A DNA stretch of 64,000 nt from DASYAN01 sp963727755 (GCA_963727755.1 CAVSHN010000017.1:248001-312000); one strand, 5' to 3'; shown: positions 48,155 to 57,037, counted from the first letter of the stretch. Notes: generated by a model from the letters alone, not told the origin. Numbers and translations: made by a program.

Positions 48155-48326
48155 TCGCCTTTCTTTTTCGTTTCAAGTGCCATGACACTACGTGTAGTAC
48201 AGCTACAATATCGGGCGGGAGTACTCAAAATTTCGGCGAAGTCGAGCACGAATGAGAGAGGACCCACCACTGAATGTTGCTATACCGCCCAGGTGTCTAC
48301 CAGAAAAATTCGCTCGACCCACATTG

Positions 48327-48954
48327 TTAGCGTTGATAGTACTCAACAACCATCTGCTCATCGAAGGGCAGCTCAAGATCCGCTCGCGAGGGTATGGTGA
48401 GAACACGGCCAGACATGGCATTGATATCTAAACTCAACCAGGATGGAACACCCTTTTGAGCCAAGAGCAAAGCACGTATCTTAAAGTACTCAAGACCCTT
48501 ACTGCGCTCACGGACAGTAATGACATCATTGGGTTTGGCAATAAAAGATGGGATATCAGTCTTGCGACCGTTTACTGCGAAATGGCCATGGCTGACAAGC
48601 TGACGAGCCTGCGCACGCGAATCAGCGAATCCCAGACGATACACCAGATTGTCCAGGCGCATCTCCAGAATTTCGCAAGAGATTCTCACTTGTTTTCCCA
48701 GGGCGATGAGCAGCCCCATCAAAATGTCTGACAAATTGGCGCTCCAATACCCCATAGGTACGACGGACACGCTGCTTTTCGCGTAACTGCTTAGCATAAC
48801 CAGACTCTTTACGTGTACGACCCGCACCATGTTGTCCAGGGCGTGTATTGCGGCGATCAAGTGTGCATTTGGAGATACATTTATCGCCCTTTAGAAAAAG
48901 TTTTACCCCCTCACGTCTGCACAGTCTGCAGACAGGGCCGGTATAACGCGCCAT
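48327..48954 (-). CDS. rpsD: ribosomal protein S4, one-base frameshift
   Basis: From the ATG at 48954: MARYTGPVCRLCRREGVKLF with the Cys pair of zinc-binding S4. One extra base in the T-run at 48672-48674 ends the frame; without it SENLLRILEMRLDNLVYRLG continues to EYYQR. The corrected length, 208 residues, is normal. The S4 RNA-binding domain is ARQLVSHGHFAVNGRKTDIP. As S4 is essential, the break is most likely a sequence error. Confidence 0.93.
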
Positions 48955-49077
48955 TAAAACACTTCTCCTCTTTACTTCAATTCCGTATCAATCTTGTCAA
49001 TCCCGTTCCAACTTCGATCTCGTTTTAAGCTCAATTGAGCTTCAATCCCATATTTCACCTAAAGGGCCAATCGATTA

Positions 49078-49476
49078 CTATACACGACGCCGCTTGGGTG
49101 GCCTACAACCATTGTGAGGTATAGGTGTAACATCTGTAATTGAAGTAACTGAGAGGCCAGCGGACTGCAAAGAACGGATAGCAGCCTCACGGCCAGAACC
49201 GGGACCTTTGACAAAGACATCTATCTGTCGTAGCCCATGCTCCATTGCTCTGCGAGCTGCTGACTCAGCAGTCACCTGAGCGGCATAAGGAGTACTCTTA
49301 CGTGAACCTTTGAAACCCTGGGCACCAGCGCTCCCCCAGGAAAGTACATTGCCATTCGGGTCAGTCAGGGTAACAATCGTATTATTGAAGGTTGCCTGGA
49401 TGTGAGCTTGCCCACGCGGCACAGCTTTACGCTCACGCCTCCTGACTTTACCAGTTGGTTTCTTTTTATCTGCCAT
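49078..49476 (-). CDS. rpsK: ribosomal protein S11
   Basis: 132 residues with GQAHIQATFNNTIVTLTDPN, GSRKSTPYAAQVTAESAAR and the C-terminal ITDVTPIPHNGCRPPKRRRV. Normal length and order between S13 and S4. Confidence 0.97.
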   Translation of the reverse strand: MADKKKPTGKVRRRERKAVPRGQAHIQATFNNTIVTLTDPNGNVLSWGSAGAQGFKGSRKSTPYAAQVTAESAARRAMEHGLRQIDVFVKGPGSGREAAIRSLQSAGLSVTSITDVTPIPHNGCRPPKRRRV

Positions 49477-49501
49477 TGAGTGTATTTTTCTCCCCTATTT
49501 C

Positions 49502-49880
49502 TTAGCAGCCGCCTTTCTTCTTACCAGCAACCGTCTTCTTTGGACCACGGCGTGTACGCGCATTTGTACGAGTACGCTGGCCACGCACTGGCAGATTACG
49601 GCGATGGCGCATGCCACGATAGCAACCGATTTCGATCAACCGCTTGATATTTCTATCTACCTCGCGGCGCAGATCTCCCTCGACTTTATGTTCGCGATCA
49701 ATGACTTCACGCAAACGATTGACTTCTTCTTCCGTTAGATCCTTTACACGTGTATCTGGATTAATGCGCGTGCGCTCTAAGATCTTACGGCTGGTAGTAA
49801 GCCCAATACCATAGATATAGCACAGCGAAATTTCCACTCGCTTGTCACGTGGAATGTCAACGCCGGCGATTCTTAGCCAT
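49502..49880 (-). CDS. rpsM: ribosomal protein S13, frameshift directly after the start codon
   Basis: The expected start, ATGGCT at 49880 behind GGAGGAAAAC, is followed by AAGAATCGCC, where AGAATCGCC would give MARIAGVDIPRDK. One extra A therefore throws the start out of frame (it would end after seven codons). From RIAGVDIPRDKRVEISLCYI on the gene is normal, ending KKTVAGKKKGGC, about 125 residues. The only in-frame ATG upstream (49930) lies within the repeat cluster and lacks a ribosome binding site. A sequence error is the simplest explanation. Confidence 0.9.
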
Positions 49881-49924
49881 GTTTTCCTCCAGAGAATAGT
49901 GAAACTCTGAACCAACTTCTTGAA

Positions 49925-50027
49925 ATGCATTCTCGTAATGCATTCGGTCCCCCAGTCAAAAATTGCTGTATGGGAACCGAACGCATTATCCCCCAGTCAA
50001 AAATTGCTGTACGGGAACCGAACGCAT
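49925..50027 (+). repeat. two fused copies of the palindromic element between rpmJ and rpsM
   Basis: Copy one is 49938-49986 (ATGCATTCGGTCCCCC to GGGAACCGAACGCAT), copy two 49981-50027 (ACGCATTATCCCCC to GGGAACCGAACGCAT); they share one ACGCAT. Both have the variant middle AGTCAAAAATTGCTGTA. A further ATGCAT with a short spacer precedes them (49925-49930). The last bases of copy two touch the rpmJ stop codon at 50028-50030. Confidence 0.9.
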
Positions 50028-50144
50028 TTAGCCCTGTTTCTGTTTATGCTTAGGATTTTTGGCGCAGATAACCATTACCACACGCTTGCGGCGAATGATT
50101 TTACAGCTATCACAGCGCGGTTTTACTGAGGCATGCACTTTCAT
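50028..50144 (-). CDS. rpmJ: ribosomal protein L36
   Basis: A 38-codon gene: MKVHASVKPRCDSCKIIRRK then VICAKNPKHKQKQG. The zinc ligands are Cys, Cys, Cys and His in the usual spacing. GAGGAGGG precedes the ATG. The stop codon abuts the palindromic repeat. Confidence 0.97.
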   Translation of the reverse strand: MKVHASVKPRCDSCKIIRRKRVVMVICAKNPKHKQKQG

Positions 50145-50309
50145 GCTTTGCCCTCCTCACATGCTAACAAAAAGCACAAGATTACCTACATTCAAACACA
50201 AATACCGATAAAGGGAAAAGGAAAAACCGTGCCTCTTTAGGAATGAAGGGGATGTGCTTACAACTCACACCACCTCACCTCACACGCTCTATCATGCGAC
50301 AGTAGGTCA

Positions 50310-50531
50310 TCAGTTCCTTACACGCCATATGATGCGACCGCGGCTTAGATCATAAGGCGACAACACAACGCGCACTTTATCGCCAGGTACGATACGCACA
50401 AAGTTCATACGAATACGCCCTGAGAGGGTAGCCAAAACTTCATGCTCCTCATTAATCTTGACCTTAAACATGGCATTGGGGAGAGCTTCCATTACGACAC
50501 CCTCAACCTCAATCTCTTCCTTTTTTGGCAT
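50310..50531 (-). CDS. infA: translation initiation factor IF-1
   Basis: 73 residues, OB fold: MPKKEEIEVEGVVMEALPNA, KVKINEEHEVLATLSGRIRM, SPYDLSRGRIIWRVRN. It binds the 30S A site during initiation. First gene behind the internal promoter. Confidence 0.97.
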   Translation of the reverse strand: MPKKEEIEVEGVVMEALPNAMFKVKINEEHEVLATLSGRIRMNFVRIVPGDKVRVVLSPYDLSRGRIIWRVRN

Positions 50532-50611
50532 AACATCCTTTCCCTAACGGCGGATCTTGCTCTGCTCTTTCCTGACGATACGCTCAGGGAGCAACAGTAA
50601 AGTACAAAAGG

Positions 50612-50631
50612 GCAGCAGTAATCACTGCTGC
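50612..50631 (-). promoter_or_regulatory. leader hairpin upstream of infA
   Basis: GCAGCAGT and ACTGCTGC pair around a 4-nt loop, just 6 nt or so after the predicted start of transcription. It could stabilise the mRNA or take part in attenuation. Confidence 0.55.
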
Positions 50632-50643
50632 AACCAACTATAG

Positions 50644-50672
50644 ATTATAACATACACTTGCCTGAAATTCAA
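50644..50672 (-). promoter_or_regulatory. internal promoter of the infA-rpmJ-rpsM-rpsK-rpsD-rpoA block
   Basis: On the minus strand TTGAAT (50667-50672) and TATAAT (50644-50649) are 17 bp apart with a TG extension. It lies in the 269-bp gap between map and infA, the longest gap in the cluster. Confidence 0.75.
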
Positions 50673-50800
50673 TCCCATTCCAATCCCCGCTAACCCAACT
50701 GGGTAATTTGTCTCCTGTTCCCTCTGAACCACGGCAAAGATGAGCCGATGTCACCCGCTCCTCACAAGCCCATCCCCTTTCGTGGATCAGATTTCAGACC

Positions 50801-51580
50801 TTACCCTACTGCACTTTCCACGCTTGAAGGAGCAAGGGTCAAGATCTCGGGCTCACCCCCGGTAATCGCTACAGTATGTTCAAAATGAGCAGCATAGGTA
50901 TTATCAGCAGAAACCACGGTCCAGCCATCAGCGAGCACCTTTGTCTCTGCCGATCCCATGATAACCATAGGCTCAATAGCAATGACCATACCAGGCCTGA
51001 GTACATAATTAGGATAGCTTGTATCAACATAGTTAAGCACTTGTGGGTCCTCGTGCATCATACGACCTATCCCATGCCCACTATAGAGACGAACTACCGA
51101 GAAGCCCGCACCCTCTATATGTCGCTGCACAGCACGCGCAATATCACGTAGACGATTGCCACCCCGAGCAGCGGCAATCCCAAGATAGAGTGCCTCCTCC
51201 GTTACTTTCAGCAGGCGTTGTACGTCTGGAGCAACAGTTCCGACAGGAACGGTAATGGCCGAGTCCGCATGCCAGCCACGATAGCTGGCAGCGAAATCAA
51301 TCGTTACGATATCCCCGTCTTTGAGGACACGCTCACCGGGAATTCCATGAACAACTTCTTCGTTTACAGACGCACAGAGTGAGGCAGGGTAACCACGATA
51401 GCCCAAAGAGCTTGATTTTGCTCCATAGCGCAGCAACGCCTTCTCCGCTAGCCTATCTATTTCGCAAGTTGCCATGCCTACATGCACCGCACTACGTAAT
51501 TCCTGCAAGATTGCAGCAATAATAGCACCTGTCGTTCGAATCTGCTCGCGCTCTTGCTTTGACTTGATAATAACTGCCAT
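50801..51580 (-). CDS. map: methionine aminopeptidase, type I
   Basis: 259 residues. GHGIGRMMHEDPQVLNY and VIAIEPMVIMGSAETK hold His and Glu ligands; GDIVTIDFAASYRGWHADSA supplies the two Asp ligands. Removes the initiator Met from new proteins. It follows adk by 13 nt. Confidence 0.96.
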   Translation of the reverse strand: MAVIIKSKQEREQIRTTGAIIAAILQELRSAVHVGMATCEIDRLAEKALLRYGAKSSSLGYRGYPASLCASVNEEVVHGIPGERVLKDGDIVTIDFAASYRGWHADSAITVPVGTVAPDVQRLLKVTEEALYLGIAAARGGNRLRDIARAVQRHIEGAGFSVVRLYSGHGIGRMMHEDPQVLNYVDTSYPNYVLRPGMVIAIEPMVIMGSAETKVLADGWTVVSADNTYAAHFEHTVAITGGEPEILTLAPSSVESAVG

Positions 51581-51593
51581 ATCCTAGATTCTT

Positions 51594-52250
51594 TCAGCCG
51601 TACAGCGGTCGAATTGCCTCAAGCAGGTCTTGCTGCACTTGATTAATCGGCTGATCGCCATTCACTTCTAATAACTTGCCCTGTTTTTGATAGTAATCAA
51701 GGAGGTGAATGGTTCCCTCAAAGAAAATATCTAACCGTCTTTGCACTGCTGGGCCCTGATCATCAGAGCGCTGGTACAATTCACTGCCATCGACATCGCA
51801 AATCCCCGGAACTTTGGGAAGTTTGGTCTCACAATTATAGACATGCTGAGCAGCACGGCAAATATAGCGACCCGAGAGCCTGCGCAGGAGTACCTCATGA
51901 GGAACCTTCAAATAAACTGCGCAGTCGACATGCTGATCAACACCTGACAATCCTTTATCTAGAGCCTGTGCCTGGGCCATAGTGCGAGGGAAACCATCTA
52001 ACAAGATACCATCGCGCATATAACCCATCTCTGCAATGTGATGCAGAATCATAGAAACTGTGAGATCGTCAGGTACCAGTTCGCCACGATCCATATATGC
52101 CCTAACTTGCTTGCCCAACTCTGTCCCTTCATTAGATGCTTTACGGAAGAGATCACCACTAGAAATATGATGTATTCCAAGCTTCTGAGCAAGCAATTCC
52201 GCTTGTGTGCCCTTCCCCGACCCCTGAGCCCCGATCAGGATGATATTCAT
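51594..52250 (-). CDS. adk: adenylate kinase
   Basis: 218 residues. P-loop GAQGSGKGTQAELLAQKLG, GILLDGFPRTMAQAQAL and the long LID domain (RLSGRYICRAAQHVYN, ICDVDGSELYQRSDDQ). The LID keeps only part of the four-ligand zinc site: after the first Cys the usual second Cys is Ala. Interconverts ATP+AMP and 2 ADP. Confidence 0.96.
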   Translation of the reverse strand: MNIILIGAQGSGKGTQAELLAQKLGIHHISSGDLFRKASNEGTELGKQVRAYMDRGELVPDDLTVSMILHHIAEMGYMRDGILLDGFPRTMAQAQALDKGLSGVDQHVDCAVYLKVPHEVLLRRLSGRYICRAAQHVYNCETKLPKVPGICDVDGSELYQRSDDQGPAVQRRLDIFFEGTIHLLDYYQKQGKLLEVNGDQPINQVQQDLLEAIRPLYG

Positions 52251-52358
52251 GCAATTCCTCCGATAGAGTGAAGAGGAAGGGCTTCATCGCGCCCTCCCTC
52301 AAAAACAGCAGAGAGTTATGAGAGTACCCTAAAATTCAAGCATGCAAATCGCACATAC

Positions 52359-53690
52359 TTAAGACAGGAAGCCTGAATAGTTACGCATCACCATCTGCGC
52401 TTCCAATTGCCTGACAGTGTCGAGTACAACCCCAACGACAATCAGTACAGAAGCTGCGGTGAACATTTGGTTGCCACCTACACGCGTGAAGTACTGCATA
52501 AAGGTCACAATACCCAGAAACATCGCCCCAGCCAAAGTGACACGATTGAGAATCGTACTCAGATACTTGCTAGTAGGCTCTCCTGGACGATAGCCAGGAA
52601 TAAACGCACCTTGCTTCTGCAGATTCTCAGGAATTTGCTGCTGCTGCCACAAGACATAGGCATAGAAGTAGGTAAAGGCAACAACTAGAAGACATTCCAT
52701 CACCCAATACCACCACTGCGTCGTATTGAGCACTGTCGTACTAATAAAATTCGCCGTAGCTGCTAACCACCCAATCTTACTGGTTGTAAGATACTGTGCA
52801 ATCACCGTCGGGAAGAGCAGCATCGAGGATGCAAAAATCAGCGGGATCATACCCGCACTATTGACTTGCACCGGAATATAGGTTGTCTGCGCAGAACCCA
52901 CTAACATTCCACGCCCAACATTACGCTTAGTTGGATACTGAACCGGAATACGCCTCTGTCCTTGGTAGACATAGACGACTCCAATAATAGTCAGAAAACC
53001 AATGATCAAGAAGAGACCTATACTCACAATACCACTGCTACCACCCGTGGAGGCGGTAGTGTATCCCTGGCTTATAAATTGCGGAAGGCGGCTGACGATA
53101 TTAGCAAAGATAATCAAGGAGATACCATTACCGATACCCTTTTCCGTGATCAATTCGCCCAACCAAACCAAAATCATCACTCCCGCGGTCAAAGTCACTA
53201 AGATCGACCATGTCTCCAACGCGTAATTGGGATCAAAAAGACTGAAACCAGTCAGAACTTGAGCATTCTGATAAAGAGCACAATTCCCAAGGGCCGATAA
53301 GAAAGCAAGAGGCACAGTGATTATACGCGTGATCTGGCTAAAGCGTAGCCGCCCGGCTTCACCCTGCATCGATAAATTCTGCAAAGCCGGGATAATCGGC
53401 TGCAACAATTGCATGACAATTGTTGCTGTAATATAGGGGTACACCGAGAGACCGACTATCGAGAATTTGTCGAGCGACCCGCCAGTAAAGACATCCAATA
53501 GATTAAAGACCTGACTGGTTGGATCATTGGAACCCGGCTTAAAGAGACTAACTAACTTCCCGTACTCGGCTTGTGTCAGCGGCACCGATATATTAGCAAG
53601 AACACGAAATGCTAGCAAAATCCCCAGTGTAAAGAGAATTTTGTTGCGTAGATCAGGAACAGTCCAGATACTACGCAGTCGTTCCCACAT
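52359..53690 (-). CDS. secY: protein translocase subunit SecY
   Basis: 443 residues from the ATG at 53690 (MWERLRSIWTVPDLRNKILF), AGGA 5 nt upstream. Ten membrane helices. GIGNGISLIIFANIVSRLP and AFIPGYRPGEPTSKYL are the cytosolic-loop signatures. Forms the channel with SecE and SecG. Confidence 0.97.
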   Translation of the reverse strand: MWERLRSIWTVPDLRNKILFTLGILLAFRVLANISVPLTQAEYGKLVSLFKPGSNDPTSQVFNLLDVFTGGSLDKFSIVGLSVYPYITATIVMQLLQPIIPALQNLSMQGEAGRLRFSQITRIITVPLAFLSALGNCALYQNAQVLTGFSLFDPNYALETWSILVTLTAGVMILVWLGELITEKGIGNGISLIIFANIVSRLPQFISQGYTTASTGGSSGIVSIGLFLIIGFLTIIGVVYVYQGQRRIPVQYPTKRNVGRGMLVGSAQTTYIPVQVNSAGMIPLIFASSMLLFPTVIAQYLTTSKIGWLAATANFISTTVLNTTQWWYWVMECLLVVAFTYFYAYVLWQQQQIPENLQKQGAFIPGYRPGEPTSKYLSTILNRVTLAGAMFLGIVTFMQYFTRVGGNQMFTAASVLIVVGVVLDTVRQLEAQMVMRNYSGFLS

Positions 53691-53845
53691 GCAGTTCCTG
53701 CCTTTCAAAATGTCATAAAACAGATTGATTTATGCTGCACTCAGGCGACTTGAGCAGGCCCCATACCTGCTACTTCAAGGTCGTCTTTCCTACAGCATAC
53801 CACACGAGATCGCCCGTGTGTGGCCCTAGCGATAACGGGCACAAA

Positions 53846-54364
53846 TTATTGCTTACCCGCTTTTTCGTCCTTACGGCGCTTGGTCTTCTCGTAGACCTTG
53901 ACTGGGATGATCTCGACACTACCACCAGCGGCCTCAATCTTGGCACGAGCACTGGAGGAAAACTTATGGGCTTTGACATGAAGTGCACGATCAATCTCAC
54001 CATTGCCAAGCACTTTGATCAGACCACGTCCTTCCGCACGTGTCATCAATCCATTTGCTACTAGGACTTCAGGATTGACCTGAGCATCAGCCTCAAATGT
54101 GCCGAGATCTACGACATTAAGAATAGTATATTCATCACGAAAAGCTGTGTTGCTGTTGCCAAGACCACGGACGAAAGGTAGCCGCTTAGACAGGCGAGTC
54201 TGACCACCACTAAAAGCACGATGGATTTTTCCGCCAGTACGGGCTTTCTGACCTTTTGTACCACGGCCAGCAGTCTTGCCTCGGCCAGAACCATGTCCAC
54301 GTCCAAGACGCCGCTCAGCTTTGTGTGAGCCAGGAGCTGGCTGTAAATTAGAGAGATTCAGCAT
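53846..54364 (-). CDS. rplO: ribosomal protein L15
   Basis: 172 residues. GSHKAERRLGRGHGSGRGKT and GRGTKGQKARTGG at the N-terminus, KVLGNGEIDRALHVKAHKFS near the end. A charged tail (YEKTKRRKDEKAGKQ) makes it somewhat longer than usual. Overlaps rpmD by 17 nt. Confidence 0.96.
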   Translation of the reverse strand: MLNLSNLQPAPGSHKAERRLGRGHGSGRGKTAGRGTKGQKARTGGKIHRAFSGGQTRLSKRLPFVRGLGNSNTAFRDEYTILNVVDLGTFEADAQVNPEVLVANGLMTRAEGRGLIKVLGNGEIDRALHVKAHKFSSSARAKIEAAGGSVEIIPVKVYEKTKRRKDEKAGKQ

Positions 54365-54560
54365 TGATAGCCTCCTCTACTTGAACCTCTTCAACCTGCA
54401 CGAGGTGACTCACCTTGCGGATCATACCACGCAGAGCGGGATTATCTTCATGCTCAACAGTATGCTGAAGCTTGCGTAGTCCCAGACAGCGAATCGTTGC
54501 CTTCTGATCCTTTGGGTACCCTATTGAGCTTTTCACCCATTTTATACGCAATTTTGTCAT
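54348..54560 (-). CDS. rpmD: ribosomal protein L30
   Basis: 70 residues: LRIKWVKSSIGYPKDQKATI, LGLRKLQHTVEHEDNPALRG, MIRKVSHLVQVEEV. Overlaps both neighbours by a few bases. Confidence 0.96.
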   Translation of the reverse strand: MTKLRIKWVKSSIGYPKDQKATIRCLGLRKLQHTVEHEDNPALRGMIRKVSHLVQVEEVQVEEAINAESL

Positions 54561-55228
54561 GGCCGACTCCTATCACGGCGTTCACCGCGATCACCACGAT
54601 CACGGCGATCACGACGCCCTCCAGAGGCAGATTTGACCTCGCGAGCCTCTTCCTCACGTGCACTACGACTGATAGCCACTTGCTCTGCGGCCAGCGCAGC
54701 CGCCATTTCTAATCGCTCTGCCCCCTTCTTGCCAAGCAGATCCGCCACTGTCTTACCACGACGCAAGGCTTCAGCTGCAGGAGAACGCAACTGACGTAGG
54801 GCTTTGATACAAGCCTGGACCGTATTGGCCTTGTTAGTGCTGCCAAGAGTCTTCGTCAAAATGTCACGGACGCCAGCAGCTTCCATGACAGCACGGACTG
54901 CACCACCAGCAATAACACCGGTACCAGGAGCAGCAGGTTTGAGCAACACCTCTGAAGCACCAAAAACTTCCTTGATCATGAAGGGAATAGTTGTACCAGA
55001 TAATGGCACTTCGATCAAGCTTTTCTTGGCCTCCTCTACTCCTTTGCGAATAGCTTCTGTGTATTCATTTGCTTTGCCAAAACCAAAACCTACATGTCCA
55101 TTGCGATCACCAACTACTACTAGGGCACGAATGCTGAAGCGCCGACCGCCTTTGACAACCTTGGAGACGCGGGTCACCTGTACCACCGTCTCCTCTAGGT
55201 TCAGTTTTGAAGGATCTATTTTTGCCAT
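54557..55228 (-). CDS. rpsE: ribosomal protein S5 with an Arg/Asp-rich tail
   Basis: 223 residues from the ATG at 55228 (MAKIDPSKLNLEE), AGGA 6 nt upstream. VTRVSKVVKGGRRFSIRALV and GKANEYTEAIRKGVEEAKKS are S5 blocks. The last 50 residues exceed the family: after EQVAISRSAREEEAREVK comes a repetitive RRDRRDRGDRGERRDRSRP, from a 9-bp DNA repeat. Confidence 0.96.
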   Translation of the reverse strand: MAKIDPSKLNLEETVVQVTRVSKVVKGGRRFSIRALVVVGDRNGHVGFGFGKANEYTEAIRKGVEEAKKSLIEVPLSGTTIPFMIKEVFGASEVLLKPAAPGTGVIAGGAVRAVMEAAGVRDILTKTLGSTNKANTVQACIKALRQLRSPAAEALRRGKTVADLLGKKGAERLEMAAALAAEQVAISRSAREEEAREVKSASGGRRDRRDRGDRGERRDRSRP

Positions 55229-55315
55229 AAAACGTCCTTTCTGGGGACCCATCTCCGATATTGATAGAACATTCCACTTCGTTCCATTTTTTTAAGGAGA
55301 TGGAAGGATGGTCGC

Positions 55316-55927
55316 TTAGAAATCTAGACCTACTTCACGAGCGCCTTCAGCAAGGGCTGCGACCCGTCCATGATAGGCGTAGCCACCACGATCAAAGACA
55401 ACCCGCGTGACACCTTTTTGTTGTGCACGTTGGGCTATGAGTTTGCCAACTTCGCGTGCCAATGCAACCTTGTGGTTATTGGCAATAGGGACAAGTGCCT
55501 CTTGCGGTGTCTTCCTCTCATGCTTCTGTGCAGATGGCAACACGGTCTTGGATTGCGTTCCAGGTTTGCCAGCCTTAGCCGTGGCCTTAGCCGGGGCCTT
55601 AGCTTTCTCTGCCTTGGACCCCTTCCCTTTGACAGGTTCGGGCTTGGCAACTGCTGCAGCAGGCTCTTCGGCTACCTGAACCGAGATCTCTTTGAGAGAG
55701 GCCGCAGATGCAGCAGGTTGAGCTGGTTTGAAATCTTGCAGGCTCTCATCAAGCGATGAAGCCGCAACCAACGTCATACCTGTGACATCATCTATGATCT
55801 GTGCATAAATATGCTGTCCACTACGGAATACATTCAGGCGCGGGCGTGACGATGTCCCTGCTAGATGCCGCCGTACACGTTGGTGCCGTCGCATGCGTGC
55901 CCGATTTGCATTGAATTGTTTAATCAT
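55316..55927 (-). CDS. rplR: ribosomal protein L18 with an Ala/Lys/Pro-rich internal insertion
   Basis: 203 residues against about 120 normally. The N-terminal half (RPRLNVFRSGQHIYAQIIDD, TGMTLVAASSLDESL) and the C-terminal half (NNHKVALAREVGKLIAQRAQ, GVTRVVFDRGGYAYHGRVAA) are normal. Residues about 67-145 are an insertion of low complexity (KGKGSKAEKAKAPAKATAKA). The inserted part lies where the surface loop before the C-terminal half would be and stays in frame. Confidence 0.95.
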   Translation of the reverse strand: MIKQFNANRARMRRHQRVRRHLAGTSSRPRLNVFRSGQHIYAQIIDDVTGMTLVAASSLDESLQDFKPAQPAASAASLKEISVQVAEEPAAAVAKPEPVKGKGSKAEKAKAPAKATAKAGKPGTQSKTVLPSAQKHERKTPQEALVPIANNHKVALAREVGKLIAQRAQQKGVTRVVFDRGGYAYHGRVAALAEGAREVGLDF

Positions 55928-55933
55928 ACTGCA

Positions 55934-56509
55934 TCACTTCTTCTTGCCGCCGACTTTACCTGCTTTACCAGCCTTACGTCGGATCTTCTCGCCAGCATAG
56001 CGAATACCTTTACCCTTATAGGGCTCCGGTTTACGAATAGCACGAATATTAGCGGCCACCTGACCTACGAGTTGCTTATCAATACCGCTGACGCTAATCT
56101 TGGTCGCTTTGGTTGCAGGATCAACCCCATCAACCGAAAGTGCCACGCCCGCTGGGGGCTGAACCTCAACAGGATGCGAATAGCCGACCAGAATGACTAG
56201 ATTATCGCCAACTTTGACAGCACGATAGCCAACACCATGGACTTCGAGCTGCTTTGTATAGCCATTGGTGACCCCAACTACCATATTGTTCAGGAGAGTA
56301 CGATAGAGACCATGTTTTGCCTTATGCGGCTTACTATCGGAGGGACGACTCACTTGCAGTGATCCATCCTCAAGCTTGAGAGTCAACTCGGGATCGATCT
56401 GACCTTTGAGTTCGCCCTTTGGCCCCTTCACTGTTACAAAATTGTCCTCAGTCCAGTTCACCTGCACCTTTGGTGGTACGACGATTGGAGCACGTCCAAT
56501 ACGAGACAT
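55934..56509 (-). CDS. rplF: ribosomal protein L6
   Basis: 191 residues from the ATG at 56509 (MSRIGRAPIVVPPKVQVNW), with GGGAGG upstream. GYTKQLEVHGVGYRAVKVGD and the C-terminal KPEPYKGKGIRYAGEKIRRK are the family blocks; a Lys/Gly tail follows. Confidence 0.97.
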   Translation of the reverse strand: MSRIGRAPIVVPPKVQVNWTEDNFVTVKGPKGELKGQIDPELTLKLEDGSLQVSRPSDSKPHKAKHGLYRTLLNNMVVGVTNGYTKQLEVHGVGYRAVKVGDNLVILVGYSHPVEVQPPAGVALSVDGVDPATKATKISVSGIDKQLVGQVAANIRAIRKPEPYKGKGIRYAGEKIRRKAGKAGKVGGKKK

Positions 56510-56522
56510 TTGAAACCTCCCT

Positions 56523-56918
56523 TTACCAAATGTAGCAGATGACCTCGCCGCCAAAGCCTTGCTTGTAGGCATTTGAACCAGTCATCAGGCCCTTTGGTGT
56601 CGAAAGAACAGCAATGCCCAGGCCTCCTCGGACACGGGGGATATCTGCCCTCTTGGTATAGACACGCAGACCAGGCTTACTGACGCGCTTGAGCTGCGTC
56701 AGGACAGGTTTTTTGTCCACATAACGGAGTGTAAGGCGGAGCGTCCCCTGCGGATTATCTTTCAGAATTTCTATATCTTTAATATAGCCTTCATCTTTGA
56801 GCACACGTGCTAGACTCAGCTTCATTTTCGAGGCTGGAATCAATACGCGAGTGTGCCGTGCTGTTGCAGCATTGCGAATACGTGTCAACATATCCGCAAT
56901 GGGATCAGTCATATTCAT
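56523..56918 (-). CDS. rpsH: ribosomal protein S8
   Basis: 131 residues: DPIADMLTRIRNAATARHTR, SKPGLRVYTKRADIPRVRGG and LGIAVLSTPKGLMT. Normal length. Confidence 0.97.
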   Translation of the reverse strand: MNMTDPIADMLTRIRNAATARHTRVLIPASKMKLSLARVLKDEGYIKDIEILKDNPQGTLRLTLRYVDKKPVLTQLKRVSKPGLRVYTKRADIPRVRGGLGIAVLSTPKGLMTGSNAYKQGFGGEVICYIW

Positions 56919-56976
56919 GAATTATCCTCCCGAGAAGCGAAAAAACACAATACATTTCGCTTCTCGCATTTCCTAA

Positions 56977-57025
56977 ACGCATTTGCTCTCCCAGTCCAAA
57001 TTGGTTGTATGGGAACTGAATGCAT
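56977..57025 (+). repeat. palindromic element between rpsN and rpsH
   Basis: A 49-bp copy, ACGCATTTGCTCTCCC to TATGGGAACTGAATGCAT, in the 119-bp gap between the genes. Its ends pair. Same orientation as all other copies. Confidence 0.88.
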
Positions 57026-57037
57026 TTCTTCGCGATT

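Noticed and set aside
49881..49930. N-terminal extension of S13 starting at the ATG at 49930
   Set aside because: That ATG lies in the repeat cluster with no ribosome binding site, and the extension is not S13-like; a one-base error after the ATG at 49880 is simpler.
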